Notes: a model not told the origin generated them from the letters alone. DNA of 37,342 bases from Sutterella parvirubra YIT 11816 (GCF_000250875.1 NZ_JH605018.1:3714-41055), one strand, 5' to 3'; numbered from the stretch's first letter, positions 1 to 11,132 are shown. Program-made: numbers and translations.

Positions 1-1318
1 AGATGGAGCGGATCTCGGAGCGCGACGAAATGATCTGCCCGCCGCAGGGGAAGTCGGGAGCCGGCATCACGTCCAGAACGTCTTCCAACGTCGCTTCCGG
101 CTTTTCAATCAGAAGCTCGCAGGCCGCGGCCACTTCCGTGAGGTTGTGGGGCGGAATCTCGGTCGCCATGCCGACCGCGATCCCCGAGGCGCCGTTCAGG
201 AGCACGAAGGGGAGCTTGGCGGGCAGTTCGACGGGCTCTTCAAAGTTCCCGTCGTAGTTCGGCACGAAGGAGACCGCGCCCTGGTCGAGTTCGTCCAAAA
301 GAAGTTCGGCGATGGGGTTGAGGCGCGCTTCCGTGTAACGCATCGCGGCCTGCTTGTCGCCGTCGCGCGAGCCGAAGTTCCCTTCGCCCACCACCAACGG
401 GTAGCGCAGCGAAAAGTCCTGCGCCATGCGCACCATCGCGTCGTAGACCGACTGGTCGCCGTGGGGGTGATATTTACCGAGCACGTCACCCACGACGCGC
501 GCGGACTTCACCGCCTTGGCGCCCATCAGTCCCATGCGGAGCATGTCAAGCAGAATGCGGCGCTGCACGGGCTTCTGCCCGTCCGAGACCTCGGGGAGCG
601 CGCGGGCCTTCACGACCGACATCGCGTATTCGAGATAGGCCTTCGAGGCGTAGCGGGCGAGCGTCAGCGCACCGTCCTCTTCGACGTCGGCGCTCATCAC
701 GTCCGTCATCACGCGGGGGACGGCGCCCTCGGCTTCTTCCTCTTCCTCATCGCCCTCATCGCCCTCTTCGCCTTCGCTCTCCTCTTCGGAAGTTTCGGAG
801 GTTTCGGCGGCTTCGACGTCGCCATCCCCGGCGGCGTCGGCGGACGCCGCAGCGTCGCCTTCCTCGGCATCGGCGGGTTCGGCGGATTCGGCGGATTCGG
901 CTTCAGCCTCTTCGGCGGGGATCTCTTCGGGCGCTTCCGTCGCCTCGGGCTCCAGGACGGCCGCATCGGCCTCATCGGCCTCATCGGCCGCCTCGGCTTC
1001 TGCGGGTGCCTCCACGGCTTCCGGTTCGGGCGTCTCGGGTGCCGCTTGAGGTGCGGGTTCAGGCGTTTCGGATGCGGCAGGCACCGGCATCTGCGCCTCG
1101 TCGAAGAGCGCGGGGACGTCGAGTTCGAGCACCAGCTGCCCGGACGCTTCCGGCGCGGGCTTCTTCGCCGCGCGGGTGCGCTTCGCCGCGGGCTTCGCGG
1201 TCTTCGGTTTTTCGGTCTTTTCTTCCGTCGCGTCGGCCGACTTCACGAGGCCCACCTCGCCGAAGAGCGTGCCTTCCCAGTCGATCGACACGTCGCTCAT
1301 TCCCTTCTTCTTCGCCAT
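1..1318 (-). CDS. parC: DNA topoisomerase IV subunit A (ParC), partial, with long acidic N-terminal extension
   Basis: Subunit A of topoisomerase IV cuts and rejoins DNA during decatenation. About 439 codons are visible; the gene continues past the left edge. The conserved core begins near residue 217. It contains GKYHPHGD near residues 281-288 and the active-site Tyr at about 328 in [10 protein letters not shown], followed by the IAVGMAT motif. Ahead of it lie about 215 extra residues: a Lys/Ala/Pro-rich basic stretch (about 40-60), a short hydrophobic segment ([11 protein letters not shown]), then about 120 residues dominated by Glu, Asp and Ala. The start is the ATG 10 bases after the parE stop; its GAGGAG ribosome site overlaps the parE TGA, so the pair is one operon. 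An internal ATG at residue 204 would give a normal-length ParC but has no visible ribosome site. Family assignment is certain; the role of the extension is unknown. Confidence 0.95.
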   Translation of the reverse strand, partial: MAKKKGMSDVSIDWEGTLFGEVGLVKSADATEEKTEKPKTAKPAAKRTRAAKKPAPEASGQLVLELDVPALFDEAQMPVPAASETPEPAPQAAPETPEPEAVEAPAEAEAADEADEADAAVLEPEATEAPEEIPAEEAEAESAESAEPADAEEGDAAASADAAGDGDVEAAETSETSEEESEGEEGDEGDEEEEEAEGAVPRVMTDVMSADVEEDGALTLARYASKAYLEYAMSVVKARALPEVSDGQKPVQRRILLDMLRMGLMGAKAVKSARVVGDVLGKYHPHGDQSVYDAMVRMAQDFSLRYPLVVGEGNFGSRDGDKQAAMRYTEARLNPIAELLLDELDQGAVSFVPNYDGNFEEPVELPAKLPFVLLNGASGIAVGMATEIPPHNLTEVAAACELLIEKPEATLEDVLDVMPAPDFPCGGQIISSRSEIRSI

Positions 1319-1328
1319 GGTGCGCTCC

Positions 1329-3308
1329 TCAAACGTCCGTTTCGGCGGCGTCGCCGTAGGCTTCCATCCAGCTGCGGCGGCCGTTGACGCGGTTGCCCGC
1401 CATCAGGAGGTCCATCACCGCGGTGGTCTCGGCTTCGCCCATCGTGCCGAAGGAGACCGGCAGGAGCCGGCGCGTATCCGGGTGCAGGGTCGTCTCCGAC
1501 AACTGTTCGGACTTCATCTCGCCCAGCCCCTTGAATCGGCTGATGCGGAGCTGCTCGGGCTTGTAGCCTTCCTTCTTCAGCTGATCCTGCGTGCGGGAGA
1601 GCTCACGGTCGTCGAGGCAGTAGATCTTGCGCTCGGCCTTCCTGCCCATCTTCGGGACGTCGACGCGGTAGAGCGGCGGCATCGCCACGAAGACGTGCCC
1701 GGCTTCAATGAGCTTCGGGAAGTGGCGGTAGAAGAGCGTCAGCAGGAGCACCTGAATGTGCGAGCCGTCGACGTCCGCGTCCGAGAGGATGCAGATCTTG
1801 CCGTAGCGAAGACCTTTGAGGTCTTCGCCCCCGGCCTTCTCGTGGGGGTCCACGCCGATCGCGACCGCGATGTCGTGGATCGTGTCGGACCCGAGGAGCG
1901 TCCCCGCGTCCTCCTCCCACGTGTTGCGGATCTTGCCGCGAAGCGGCAGCACCGCCTGGAATTCCTTGTCGCGGCCGGCCTTGGCGGAGCCGCCCGCCGA
2001 GTCGCCTTCCACGATGAAGAGCTCGTTGCGGGAGATGTCGGTCGACTCGCAGTCGGTCAATTTGCCGGGCAGCACCGCGACGGTGGAGCTCTTCTTCTTT
2101 TCGTACTTCGCCGCCTGGCGCTGGCGCGCCTGCGCCTGCGCGACGATGTGTTCGGCGATCTTCTTCCCTTCCTCGACGTGCTCGTTCAACCAAAACTCGA
2201 ACTGAGCGCGCGCGAAGCTGGAAACCAAGCGCATCGCTTCGCGGCTCGTGAGCTTTTCCTTGGTCTGGCCCTGGAACTGCGGATCCAAGACCTTCGCCGA
2301 GAGAATGAAGTTGGCGCGCGAGATCACGTCGTCGGCGACCACCTTCACGCCCTTCGTCTGCAGCCCGTGCACCTCCATGAAGGCGCGGATCGCCTGGAAG
2401 AGCCCGTCCTTCAACCCCGACTCATGCGTGCCGCCCTGGGGCGTCGGGATGAGGTTGACGTAGCTCTCGCGGGTCAAGGGTCCTTCGGTCGTCCACGCGA
2501 CCACCCAGCCGGCGCCTTCGCCCACGGCGAAGCCTTCCGTCTGGGCGTCGGCGTAGCCCGACGCTTCGAAGGGCTCCACGAGGGGTTCGCCGCGAAGTTC
2601 GCTTTGGAGGTACTGCGCGAGCCCGCCCTCATACTTCCAGACGAGCTCCTCGCCCGTGCGCTCGTTCTTGTAGACGACTTCACAGCCGGGAAGGAGCACC
2701 GCCTTGCTGCGCAGCAGCCGCACGAGTTCCGCCGCAGGAATCGTGGGACTGTCGAAATACTTGCCGTCCGGCCACGCGGTGACGCGCGTGCCCGTCTGGG
2801 ACTTGGGGCGCGGGCTCTTCTTCAGGGTGAGCGGCTCGACGACGTTCCCGTCCGCGAAAGCGAGGTTCGCCTCCTGGCCTTCGCGCCAGACGGTGACTTC
2901 CAAACGGGTCGAGAGCGCGTTCGTGACCGAGACGCCCACGCCATGGAGACCGCCTGCGAACGAGTAAGGGCCCGCACCGTCCGTCTTCGCGAACTTCCCG
3001 CCCGCGTGCAGACGCGTAAAGACGAGCTCGACGACCGGGGCCTTCTCTTCGGGGTGCATGCCGATCGGAATCCCTCGGCCGTTGTCCTCGACCGTGATCC
3101 CGCCGTCCGCGCGCACCGTCACCGCGATGCGCGAGCAGAAGCCCGCGAGCACCTCGTCGGTGGCGTTGTCGACGACCTCCTGAATGATGTGCAGGGGGTT
3201 GTCCGTGAGGGTGTACATGCCCGGGCGCTGCTTGACGGGCTCCAACCCCTTCAAGACCCGGATCGACCCGACGTCGTAGTCCTCGGCCCGACTCGTTTTG
3301 TTCGCCAT
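1329..3308 (-). CDS. parE: DNA topoisomerase IV subunit B (ParE)
   Basis: ATPase subunit of topoisomerase IV, 659 residues, a usual length for the family. The GHKL ATPase begins near the N terminus ([30 protein letters not shown]). The Toprim part carries EGDSAGGSA and DADVDGSH, and the C terminus has the FKGLGEM segment. The start at ATG 3308 fits the family N terminus ([21 protein letters not shown]); the reading frame stays open upstream but has no homologous sequence there. It is the first gene of parE-parC. The leader holds a strong RNA hairpin only 12 bases before the start codon, and no convincing Shine-Dalgarno sequence is visible. Confidence 0.97.
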   Translation of the reverse strand: MANKTSRAEDYDVGSIRVLKGLEPVKQRPGMYTLTDNPLHIIQEVVDNATDEVLAGFCSRIAVTVRADGGITVEDNGRGIPIGMHPEEKAPVVELVFTRLHAGGKFAKTDGAGPYSFAGGLHGVGVSVTNALSTRLEVTVWREGQEANLAFADGNVVEPLTLKKSPRPKSQTGTRVTAWPDGKYFDSPTIPAAELVRLLRSKAVLLPGCEVVYKNERTGEELVWKYEGGLAQYLQSELRGEPLVEPFEASGYADAQTEGFAVGEGAGWVVAWTTEGPLTRESYVNLIPTPQGGTHESGLKDGLFQAIRAFMEVHGLQTKGVKVVADDVISRANFILSAKVLDPQFQGQTKEKLTSREAMRLVSSFARAQFEFWLNEHVEEGKKIAEHIVAQAQARQRQAAKYEKKKSSTVAVLPGKLTDCESTDISRNELFIVEGDSAGGSAKAGRDKEFQAVLPLRGKIRNTWEEDAGTLLGSDTIHDIAVAIGVDPHEKAGGEDLKGLRYGKICILSDADVDGSHIQVLLLTLFYRHFPKLIEAGHVFVAMPPLYRVDVPKMGRKAERKIYCLDDRELSRTQDQLKKEGYKPEQLRISRFKGLGEMKSEQLSETTLHPDTRRLLPVSFGTMGEAETTAVMDLLMAGNRVNGRRSWMEAYGDAAETDV

Positions 3309-3320
3309 AGTCCAATAAGA

Positions 3321-3349
3321 GCGGCCGACCCCGTCACGGGACCGGCCGC
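3321..3349 (-). promoter_or_regulatory. Stem-loop in the parE leader
   Basis: In the minus-strand RNA this folds as a continuous 13-bp stem (GCGGCCGGUCCCG / CGGGGUCGGCCGC) with a UGA loop. Two positions pair as G-U and U-G in the minus-strand RNA but would be A-C mismatches in the plus-strand RNA, which points to a structure in parE mRNA. It ends 12 bases before the parE ATG and is followed by UCUUAUU. It could hinder initiation or act as a weak terminator or attenuator; this is inference. Confidence 0.5.
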
Positions 3350-3477
3350 CCCTTTCCAATAGGTTGCATTCAGTGTTGGGCAGGCCCTGCGCGGCAAAAC
3401 GCGCGGACCACTTCCCATGCGGCTCACACATTTTAACAGGGCCGGAAATCGGGACGCCCGGGGTCCCTCCGGATGCG

Positions 3478-3513
3478 GAAAACCCCGGCAATCCTCTACG
3501 GAATCCGGGGTTT
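3478..3513 (-). terminator. Intrinsic terminator downstream of ppiD
   Basis: The arms AAACCCCGG (3480-3488) and CCGGGGTTT (3505-3513) pair perfectly. On the minus strand the stem is followed by TTTT, so it would end the ppiD transcript about 65 bases after its stop. A second GC hairpin lies between it and ppiD. On the plus strand the stem also has a T-run, so it may work in both directions. Confidence 0.7.
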
Positions 3514-3525
3514 TTCGGGGAAGCG

Positions 3526-3546
3526 CCCGGGCGGGATCCGCCCGGG
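3526..3546. terminator. GC-rich hairpin after ppiD
   Basis: CCCGGGCGG and CCGCCCGGG form a perfect 9-bp stem with a 3-base loop, 33 bases after the ppiD stop. There is no T-run on the minus strand, so it is more likely an mRNA 3'-end stabiliser or pause hairpin ahead of the terminator at 3478-3513. Confidence 0.4.
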
Positions 3547-3578
3547 TCTTCTGCGTCATGGCGTCATGACCTTTCGGC

Positions 3579-5474
3579 TCAGGGCGCAGTCTTGGTGCCC
3601 TCGATCACCGAGCGGTTGAGGATTTCGCTCCCCAAAACGCCCTTCAGGGCTTCGAGGTAGCCGCGGCGGTCGCTTTCGCCGTAGATCGAGGCGACTTCGC
3701 GGGCGAGGCCGGCGAGTTCCGCATCGGTGGCTTCCTTCAACTTCGCCTCTTCGACGTAGCCGATCAGGTAGGCACCGCCTTCGACCTGCATGCCGACGAA
3801 GGCCGGGAGCTGCTCGGTCGGGACCGACACTTCAAGATCGACGAACGCGGCGGGCTGGCCCTGCATCTGCTGGCGCGAGACCCAGACGGGTTCGCTGAAG
3901 CCGTCCAACTTCTTCGAAGCCTTCACTTCCGCGAGCTTCTTCTCGCCGTCGGCCTTCGCCATCGCGGAGGCGCGCTCCAGCTTGATCGCGTCGACGATGC
4001 GGGACTTCACGTCCTCAAAGGGACGCACGGTCTCGGGCTTGTACTCGACCACGCGGGCGGCGACCAACGTGTTGGCGCTCACTTCGATCGCGTTCGAGTT
4101 GCGCTTTTCTTCGAGGCACTCGGAACCGAAGAGCGCTTCGGCGACGTGCTCGGTGATGATGCGGCCGAGCTCGGGGTCGGTGACGCCCGTGCGGGTCACG
4201 TTGTCGATCGTTTCGATCTTGAGACCGAACTTCTCGGCGACGGGCCCGAGGCTGTCCGACTGCTCGTAGACGAGGTTCGTGAATTCGTCGGCGTGTTCCC
4301 CGAACTGACGGATCGCGGTCTGTTCGGCGTATTCGGCCTCGATTTCGGGCTTCACTTCGTCGAAGGTCTTGCCGCGGGCTTCGTGGATGTCCGTCACGTA
4401 GATGATGTGGTAGCCGAATTCGGTTTCCACCGGGCCCACGATGTCGCCCTTCTTCGCGGCGAAGACGGCGTCCTCGAAGGGCTTGACCATGAGGCCGCGG
4501 CCGAAGAAGGAGAGGTCGCCCCCTTCGGCGGCGCTGCCCGTGTCGGCGGAATTCTTCTTCGCTTCGTCGGCAAAGGACGCGGGATCGGCCTTCACGGCGG
4601 CGAGGATCTCTTCGGCCTTCTTCAAGGCGGCCGCCTTGTCGTCGCCGAACTCGATGAGGATGTGGCTCGCACGGCGCTCTTCCGGGACCATCCAGCGCGA
4701 CTGGTTCTGCTCGTAGTAGGTCTTCAGATCATCCGGGTTGGGCGCTTCCGCCTTGAAGTCGGCGGGCGAGAGGACGACGTACTCGGCCTTGACGTGTTCG
4801 GGCAGGAGGAAGTCCTTCTGGTGCGCGTCGTAGTAGGCCTTGGCTTCGTCGTCCGTCACCTTGATGTCTTCGACGTAGTCGGTGGCGTTCACGATGAAGG
4901 CGCGCACGCGGCGCTCTTCCGTCAAGATGCGGAAGTAGTCCTGCACGAGGGCCTTCGGCACGGGGTACGTGGCCGTCACGCCTGAGAGAACGGTTTCCTT
5001 CGCGAGGTCGCGGCGGACTTCGGCGACGAACTGCTGGTCGCTCTTGCCCTGACTGCGCAGGAAGTTTTCATAGAGTTCCGGCGAGAACTTGCCGTCCTGC
5101 TGAAGGGCCGAGGCGCCCTTGATCAGCATGATCGCCTGCTCTTCGGAGACCTGCACGAAGTTCTTCGCCACGGTCTGCGAGACGGCGGACTCGTCCATGA
5201 GGCCCTTCAGGATGGCTTCGCCCGCTTCGGGGTTGTCCAACATGTTCGCGCGGAAGTTTTCGCCCATCGTCTGACGGAGCTGCTCCAGCTGCTGGCGCTT
5301 CGCCATGTCGAACGCTTCGGGCGAAATCGAGACGTCGCCCACCTTGGCGATCGAATTGTCGGCCTGCGTCATGCGGTTGTAGGAGTAGATCCCCGTCACG
5401 ACGAAGCTCGGAATAATCAGCACCATGGCGATGAACATCAGCCAGCGCTTGTGGTCACGAAATGCCTGAAGCAT
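3579..5474 (-). CDS. ppiD: Periplasmic folding chaperone, parvulin-type (PpiD/SurA-like)
   Basis: A 631-residue inner-membrane-anchored periplasmic chaperone that helps outer-membrane and secreted proteins fold as they leave the Sec translocon. One transmembrane segment (about residues 11-31, after a basic DHKR) is followed by a SurA_N-like helical region and one PpiC-type parvulin domain at about 265-365 (RRASHILIEF, GGDLSFFGRG, FGYHIIYV). A C-terminal helical region closes the protein. The start chosen is the ATG at 5474, preceded by GAAGGA at good spacing; the frame also opens 16 codons upstream. It sits after the tRNA cluster in the position ppiD holds next to the HU gene in E. coli. Confidence 0.93.
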   Translation of the reverse strand: MLQAFRDHKRWLMFIAMVLIIPSFVVTGIYSYNRMTQADNSIAKVGDVSISPEAFDMAKRQQLEQLRQTMGENFRANMLDNPEAGEAILKGLMDESAVSQTVAKNFVQVSEEQAIMLIKGASALQQDGKFSPELYENFLRSQGKSDQQFVAEVRRDLAKETVLSGVTATYPVPKALVQDYFRILTEERRVRAFIVNATDYVEDIKVTDDEAKAYYDAHQKDFLLPEHVKAEYVVLSPADFKAEAPNPDDLKTYYEQNQSRWMVPEERRASHILIEFGDDKAAALKKAEEILAAVKADPASFADEAKKNSADTGSAAEGGDLSFFGRGLMVKPFEDAVFAAKKGDIVGPVETEFGYHIIYVTDIHEARGKTFDEVKPEIEAEYAEQTAIRQFGEHADEFTNLVYEQSDSLGPVAEKFGLKIETIDNVTRTGVTDPELGRIITEHVAEALFGSECLEEKRNSNAIEVSANTLVAARVVEYKPETVRPFEDVKSRIVDAIKLERASAMAKADGEKKLAEVKASKKLDGFSEPVWVSRQQMQGQPAAFVDLEVSVPTEQLPAFVGMQVEGGAYLIGYVEEAKLKEATDAELAGLAREVASIYGESDRRGYLEALKGVLGSEILNRSVIEGTKTAP

Positions 5475-5563
5475 GAAGCGTCCTTCGTTTGCGGCTCCTC
5501 CGGGCGCGACCCGCAGGAGCATTCAGTCCTAAAAAACAAGCGGTCGGCCGCAGGGCCGGGCCG

Positions 5564-5596
5564 AAAAAAAAAGGCGAACCGCATTCGGTTCGCCTT
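5564..5596 (-). terminator. Strong intrinsic terminator of the tRNA-Asp cluster
   Basis: AAGGCGAACCG and CGGTTCGCCTT form a perfect 11-bp stem with a 4-base loop (5571-5596). On the minus strand it is followed by a run of at least nine T. It lies 15 bases beyond the 3' end of the last tRNA-Asp and separates the tRNAs from ppiD. Confidence 0.9.
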
Positions 5597-5611
5597 CTTT
5601 CGAGAATTCGT

Positions 5612-5688
5612 TGGCGGAGTGGACGGGACTCGAACCCGCGACCCCCGGCGTGACAGGCCGGTATTCTAACCAACTGAACTACCACTCC
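5612..5688 (-). tRNA. tRNA-Asp (GTC), copy 3 in transcription order
   Basis: A 77-base tRNA with the acceptor GGAGTGG pairing with CCACTCC, the T-loop GGTTCGAGTCC, anticodon GTC and an encoded CCA end. The sequence is identical to the two copies upstream. No consensus promoter lies directly before it, unlike copies 1 and 2. The best match there is TAGAAT with no good -35, so it is probably read through from copy 2. Confidence 0.97.
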
Positions 5689-5787
5689 ACGCTTTCGCGT
5701 TTGAGGCGTCTACCGCAGTCCGGTTATTCTACCGAACTTGCCGCTCGATGGGGATCGTTGCGTTTTCACGTCAATGACCCGAAGTGT

Positions 5788-5864
5788 TGGCGGAGTGGAC
5801 GGGACTCGAACCCGCGACCCCCGGCGTGACAGGCCGGTATTCTAACCAACTGAACTACCACTCC
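5788..5864 (-). tRNA. tRNA-Asp (GTC), copy 2
   Basis: A 77-base tRNA with anticodon GTC and encoded CCA, base-for-base the same as its neighbours. It has its own consensus promoter at 5897-5924. Confidence 0.97.
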
Positions 5865-5896
5865 GTTTCGAGCGTCGGCATCAGCCTAGAGGATGA

Positions 5897-5924
5897 ATTA
5901 TACGGCTTCGGTATCTTTTGTCAA
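5897..5924 (-). promoter_or_regulatory. Consensus sigma-70 promoter for tRNA-Asp copy 2
   Basis: On the minus strand, TTGACA (5919-5924), a 16-base spacer, then TATAAT (5897-5902). Both hexamers match the consensus exactly. Transcription would start about 25 bases before the tRNA. Confidence 0.85.
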
Positions 5925-6025
5925 GAAACTTTTTCCGTACCGCCCGGCGTCCCCATGGCGCCCGAGCGTACCCCGTTTGGGTTCCCTCTTCCGCTCGGGT
6001 TCCGGGGTCGGAACTCGGGGAAGGT

Positions 6026-6102
6026 TGGCGGAGTGGACGGGACTCGAACCCGCGACCCCCGGCGTGACAGGCCGGTATTCTAACCAACTGAACTACCACT
6101 CC
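6026..6102 (-). tRNA. tRNA-Asp (GTC), copy 1
   Basis: A 77-base tRNA with anticodon GTC and encoded CCA, identical to the other two Asp copies. It is the first of the cluster and is driven by the consensus promoter at 6143-6170. Confidence 0.97.
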
Positions 6103-6142
6103 AGCCGACTTGAACCGGCCGAAGCCGATCAAGGGAAAGCGA

Positions 6143-6170
6143 ATTATACGGGAGAAACCCGCGCTGTCAA
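6143..6170 (-). promoter_or_regulatory. Consensus sigma-70 promoter for tRNA-Asp copy 1
   Basis: On the minus strand, TTGACA (6165-6170), a 16-base spacer, then TATAAT (6143-6148). Both hexamers are exact. It has the same layout as the promoter of copy 2, which suggests that promoter and tRNA were duplicated as a unit. Confidence 0.88.
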
Positions 6171-6234
6171 CACCCGCTCGAAAAATTTTTCCGGAGTACC
6201 CACTCCACCTCTTCTTCGGGGGCTCCGGACGAAG

Positions 6235-6263
6235 AAAAGCCCCGCAACGGGTACGGGGCTTTT
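6235..6263. terminator. Intrinsic terminator downstream of tRNA-Val
   Basis: AAAAGCCCCG and CGGGGCTTTT form a perfect 10-bp stem around a 9-base loop, with T-runs on both strands. It lies 32 bases after the 3' end of tRNA-Val and isolates tRNA-Val, or hup plus tRNA-Val, from the tRNA-Asp promoters. Confidence 0.85.
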
Positions 6264-6295
6264 CGTGAAGGCTTGCCGCTTCTTCAGGATTCTTG

Positions 6296-6371
6296 TGGTG
6301 GGTGCTGAGAGTCTCGAACTCCCGACCTACGCCGTGTAAAGGCGCCGCTCTGCCAACTGAGCTAAGCACCC
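6296..6371 (-). tRNA. tRNA-Val (TAC)
   Basis: A 76-base tRNA with acceptor GGGTGCT/AGCACCC, D-arm TAGCTCAGTTGG, anticodon TAC, T-loop GTTCGAG and encoded CCA. It begins 47 bases after the hup stop codon. I see neither a promoter nor a terminator in that gap, so it may be cut from a hup read-through transcript. Confidence 0.96.
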
Positions 6372-6418
6372 CCGGAATCCGAGAGCGGGGGCTTCTTTCG
6401 CGTTCGGCGAAGAATGCC

Positions 6419-6691
6419 TTACTTCACCATGTCCTTGAGGCCCTTGCCGGCCTTGAACTTCGGCTGCTTGCAGGCGGCGATTTCCATCGGTTCGCCGGTG
6501 CGGGGGTGACGGCCCATGCGGCTGCCGCGTTCAGACACGGAGAAGGTGCCGAAGCCGAGGATGGAGACGTCTTCGCCCTTGGCGAGGGATTCGCCGATGG
6601 CCTTGATGAAGGCGTCGATGGCTTCGCCGGCCTTGTTCTTGGAGATGTCGGCCTTCTGGGCAACCAGTTCAATGATTTCGGACTTGTTCAT
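6419..6691 (-). CDS. hup: DNA-binding protein HU
   Basis: A 90-residue histone-like HU protein that bends and compacts DNA in the nucleoid. It has the full HU fold: MNKSEIIELVA at the start, the GFGTFSV strand, the DNA-binding arm (RMGRHPRTGEP) and FKAGKGLKDMV at the end. Length and start match the family. The frame is open for about 140 codons further upstream, but a promoter lies inside that stretch and nothing there resembles HU. The gene lies between lon and the tRNAs in the E. coli-like order lon-hup-ppiD. The Shine-Dalgarno sequence is weak and the leader is long. Confidence 0.96.
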   Translation of the reverse strand: MNKSEIIELVAQKADISKNKAGEAIDAFIKAIGESLAKGEDVSILGFGTFSVSERGSRMGRHPRTGEPMEIAACKQPKFKAGKGLKDMVK

Positions 6692-7009
6692 AGCTCGTTG
6701 TCGACGCCGCCCTTTGCGGAAACATTCCGCACGGCCTGCGCCGCTCCTTATGGTGTGTTGAAACGCGGGCGTTCGCCGTCGCGGGCTCCACCCACCCGGC
6801 GCTCCCCACCGGAAGCGCCACGATCCTGACCGGTCGACGGGCTCCGGCGGCACGGTCGGATCGCATCCCTGTGCCGGCCCGGGCAGTGCTTCTCCTCTCG
6901 GAGATCCCGCCATCCCTGACCCGGGACGATTCAACCGAAACGCCCGTTCGCTTCCCCGTCCCACGCCTGCCGCAAGGCCGGCGCTTCCCGGGGAGCCGCG
7001 ATACGTCGC
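6692..7009 (-). promoter_or_regulatory. Long 5' leader of hup
   Basis: About 310 bases separate the predicted hup promoter from its start codon. The stretch contains a 7-bp perfect hairpin (TGCGGAA / TTCCGCA, 6715-6731) close to the start codon. I see no separate gene in it: frames there are open only because GC content is high. The leader could carry translational control, but this is not shown by the sequence. Confidence 0.35.
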
Positions 7010-7037
7010 ATTGTAGCGGGAAATGGCCGAAAAGCAA
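7010..7037 (-). promoter_or_regulatory. Probable sigma-70 promoter of hup
   Basis: On the minus strand, TTGCTT (7032-7037), a 16-base spacer, and TACAAT (7010-7015). It is the best match between lon and hup, and it lies just after the lon terminator. Confidence 0.55.
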
Positions 7038-7140
7038 GGAAAGTCGGGGCCTCTCGGGGCACCCGAGGGTTGCGGAGAGTTTCCCCGGAAGTTTCCGCCG
7101 CCGCGCACCATTCAGGCAAAATCCTTGTAAATCAAGGAAA

Positions 7141-7173
7141 AAACGCCCGGAACATGATATTCCGGGCGTTTTC
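7141..7173. terminator. Intrinsic terminator downstream of lon
   Basis: AAAACGCCCGGAA and TTCCGGGCGTTTT form a perfect 13-bp stem with a 7-base loop and T-runs on both strands, 76 bases after the lon stop. A small 6-bp hairpin (7123-7139) follows in the minus direction. Confidence 0.9.
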
Positions 7174-7248
7174 AGCACGTTGCGAGTCGTTCTCAGGAAA
7201 ATTGTCTAGAGGGTGCGAAAGCCCACGGTGACAGGGTTTCCTGACAAA

Positions 7249-9747
<2,499 letters not shown>

Positions 9748-9783
9748 AGTGGTGTACCTGTCGAAAAGGGTTTGGTGCTTCTT

Positions 9784-9812
9784 ATATGGGGACGAGGGAC
9801 CCCGGTTTCAAG
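9784..9812 (-). promoter_or_regulatory. Sigma-32 (RpoH) heat-shock promoter of lon
   Basis: On the minus strand, CTTGAAA (9806-9812), a 14-base spacer, then CCCCATAT (9784-9791). This matches the sigma-32 consensus CTTGAAA-N(11-16)-CCCCATNT essentially perfectly. Transcription would start about 30 bases before the TTG start of lon. Confidence 0.85.
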
Positions 9813-9821
9813 CACCCGTTT

Positions 9822-11120
9822 TCAGGCGCTGCGGAGGATCCGCTTCAGAGGTTCCTTCTTCTCGACGGCGTCGGCCGTCACGACGACCTTCGCGACGTCC
9901 TTGAGATCGGGGATCTCGAACATCGTGTCGACGAGGAGCTCTTCCAAAATCCCGCGCAGCCCTCGGGCGCCGGTCTTCCGCTCGATCGCGCGGCGCGCGA
10001 CGGCGCGAAGCGCCTCGGGTTCGAACTCAAGTTCGACGCCTTCCATCTCGAAGAGGGCCTGGTACTGACGCACCACGGCGTTCTTGGGTTCGGTGAGGAT
10101 GCGCACGAGCGTGTCTTCGTCGAGCTTATCCAAAGAGGTGATCACCGGAAGGCGGCCCACCAATTCGGGGATCAGCCCGAACTTCACGAAGTCCGACGCC
10201 TCCACGTCGCGGAAGAGGTCTTCGCGTTCGCGCTCCTTCTTCCCGTGGACCGACCCGTTGAAGCCGATCGTGCTCTTCGCGTTCTTTTCGCGCAGGATGC
10301 GCTCCATCCCGTCGAAGGCCCCGCCGCAGATGAAGAGGATCTGCGTCGTGTCGGCTTCGACCATCTGCGCGGTCGGATTCTTGCGCCCGCCCGACGCCGG
10401 GAAGCGCGCGACCGTGCCTTCGATCAGTTTGAGGAGCGCCTGCTGGACGCCTTCGCCCGAGACGTCGCGCGTGATCGAGGGGTTCTCGCTCTTTCGCGCG
10501 ATCTTGTCGATTTCGTCGAGGTAGATGATGCCGCGCTCGGCCTTCTTGACGTCGCCGCCCGCCGCCTGCACGAGGCGCGCGATGATGTTTTCGACGTCTT
10601 CGCCGACGTAGCCCGCTTCCGTCAGGGTCGTCGCATCGGCGATCGCAAAGGGAACGCCCAACTTCTTCGCGAGGCTCTGCGCGAGAAGCGTCTTGCCGCA
10701 CCCCGTGGGCCCGATCAGAAGCACGTTCGACTTCTGGAGCTCCACCTTGTCGGCGACGTCGACGCCGCCTTCGTCCAAGGTCTTCAGACGCTTGAAGTGG
10801 TTGTAGACGGCGACGGACAACGTGCGCTTCGCGCGCTCCTGCCCGATCACGTAGTTCTCAAGGTGCTCGTAGAGCGCCTTGGGCGTGGGGATCGGCTGCG
10901 AGGAGTCCCAGCCCGCGGACGCGTCGGCGGGCTTCTCGCCCGGCTTCGCCGCGTCCTTCGCAGGGACGTGCGCATCCTTGCCGCCGCGCTTGTTGACGAG
11001 TTCTTCGAACATCTCGCGCACGCAGGCGTCGCAGATGTAGCAGCCCGCACGGTCGCCCTGATAGAGCGTGCGGGCGACGCGTTCGCTCGTGCCGCAGAAC
11101 GAGCAGTAGTGTTCAGCCAT
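9822..11120 (-). CDS. clpX: ATP-dependent Clp protease ATP-binding subunit ClpX
   Basis: A 432-residue AAA+ unfoldase that feeds proteins into ClpP. The N-terminal zinc-binding domain has Cys6, Cys9, Cys30 and Cys33. Walker A is GPTGCGKT (137-144), the pore loop is GYVG (170-173), Walker B is GIIYLDEID (about 197-205), and the IGF loop reads TIGFNG. The loop that is RKH in E. coli reads RKN here (GGRKNPTAQ). The start is 12 bases after the clpP stop, giving a clpP-clpX operon. No terminator separates it from lon, so read-through is likely. Confidence 0.97.
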   Translation of the reverse strand: MAEHYCSFCGTSERVARTLYQGDRAGCYICDACVREMFEELVNKRGGKDAHVPAKDAAKPGEKPADASAGWDSSQPIPTPKALYEHLENYVIGQERAKRTLSVAVYNHFKRLKTLDEGGVDVADKVELQKSNVLLIGPTGCGKTLLAQSLAKKLGVPFAIADATTLTEAGYVGEDVENIIARLVQAAGGDVKKAERGIIYLDEIDKIARKSENPSITRDVSGEGVQQALLKLIEGTVARFPASGGRKNPTAQMVEADTTQILFICGGAFDGMERILREKNAKSTIGFNGSVHGKKEREREDLFRDVEASDFVKFGLIPELVGRLPVITSLDKLDEDTLVRILTEPKNAVVRQYQALFEMEGVELEFEPEALRAVARRAIERKTGARGLRGILEELLVDTMFEIPDLKDVAKVVVTADAVEKKEPLKRILRSA

Positions 11121-11132
11121 CGGAATTCCTTG

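Noticed and set aside
1176..3362. A 728-codon open frame opposite parE
   Set aside because: ParE on the minus strand has all family motifs; the plus-strand frame has none.
6692..7111. N-terminal extension of HU by about 140 codons
   Set aside because: The frame is open, but HU is already full length from 6691, the upstream translation is low-complexity Gly/Arg/Pro, and the likely promoter lies within it.
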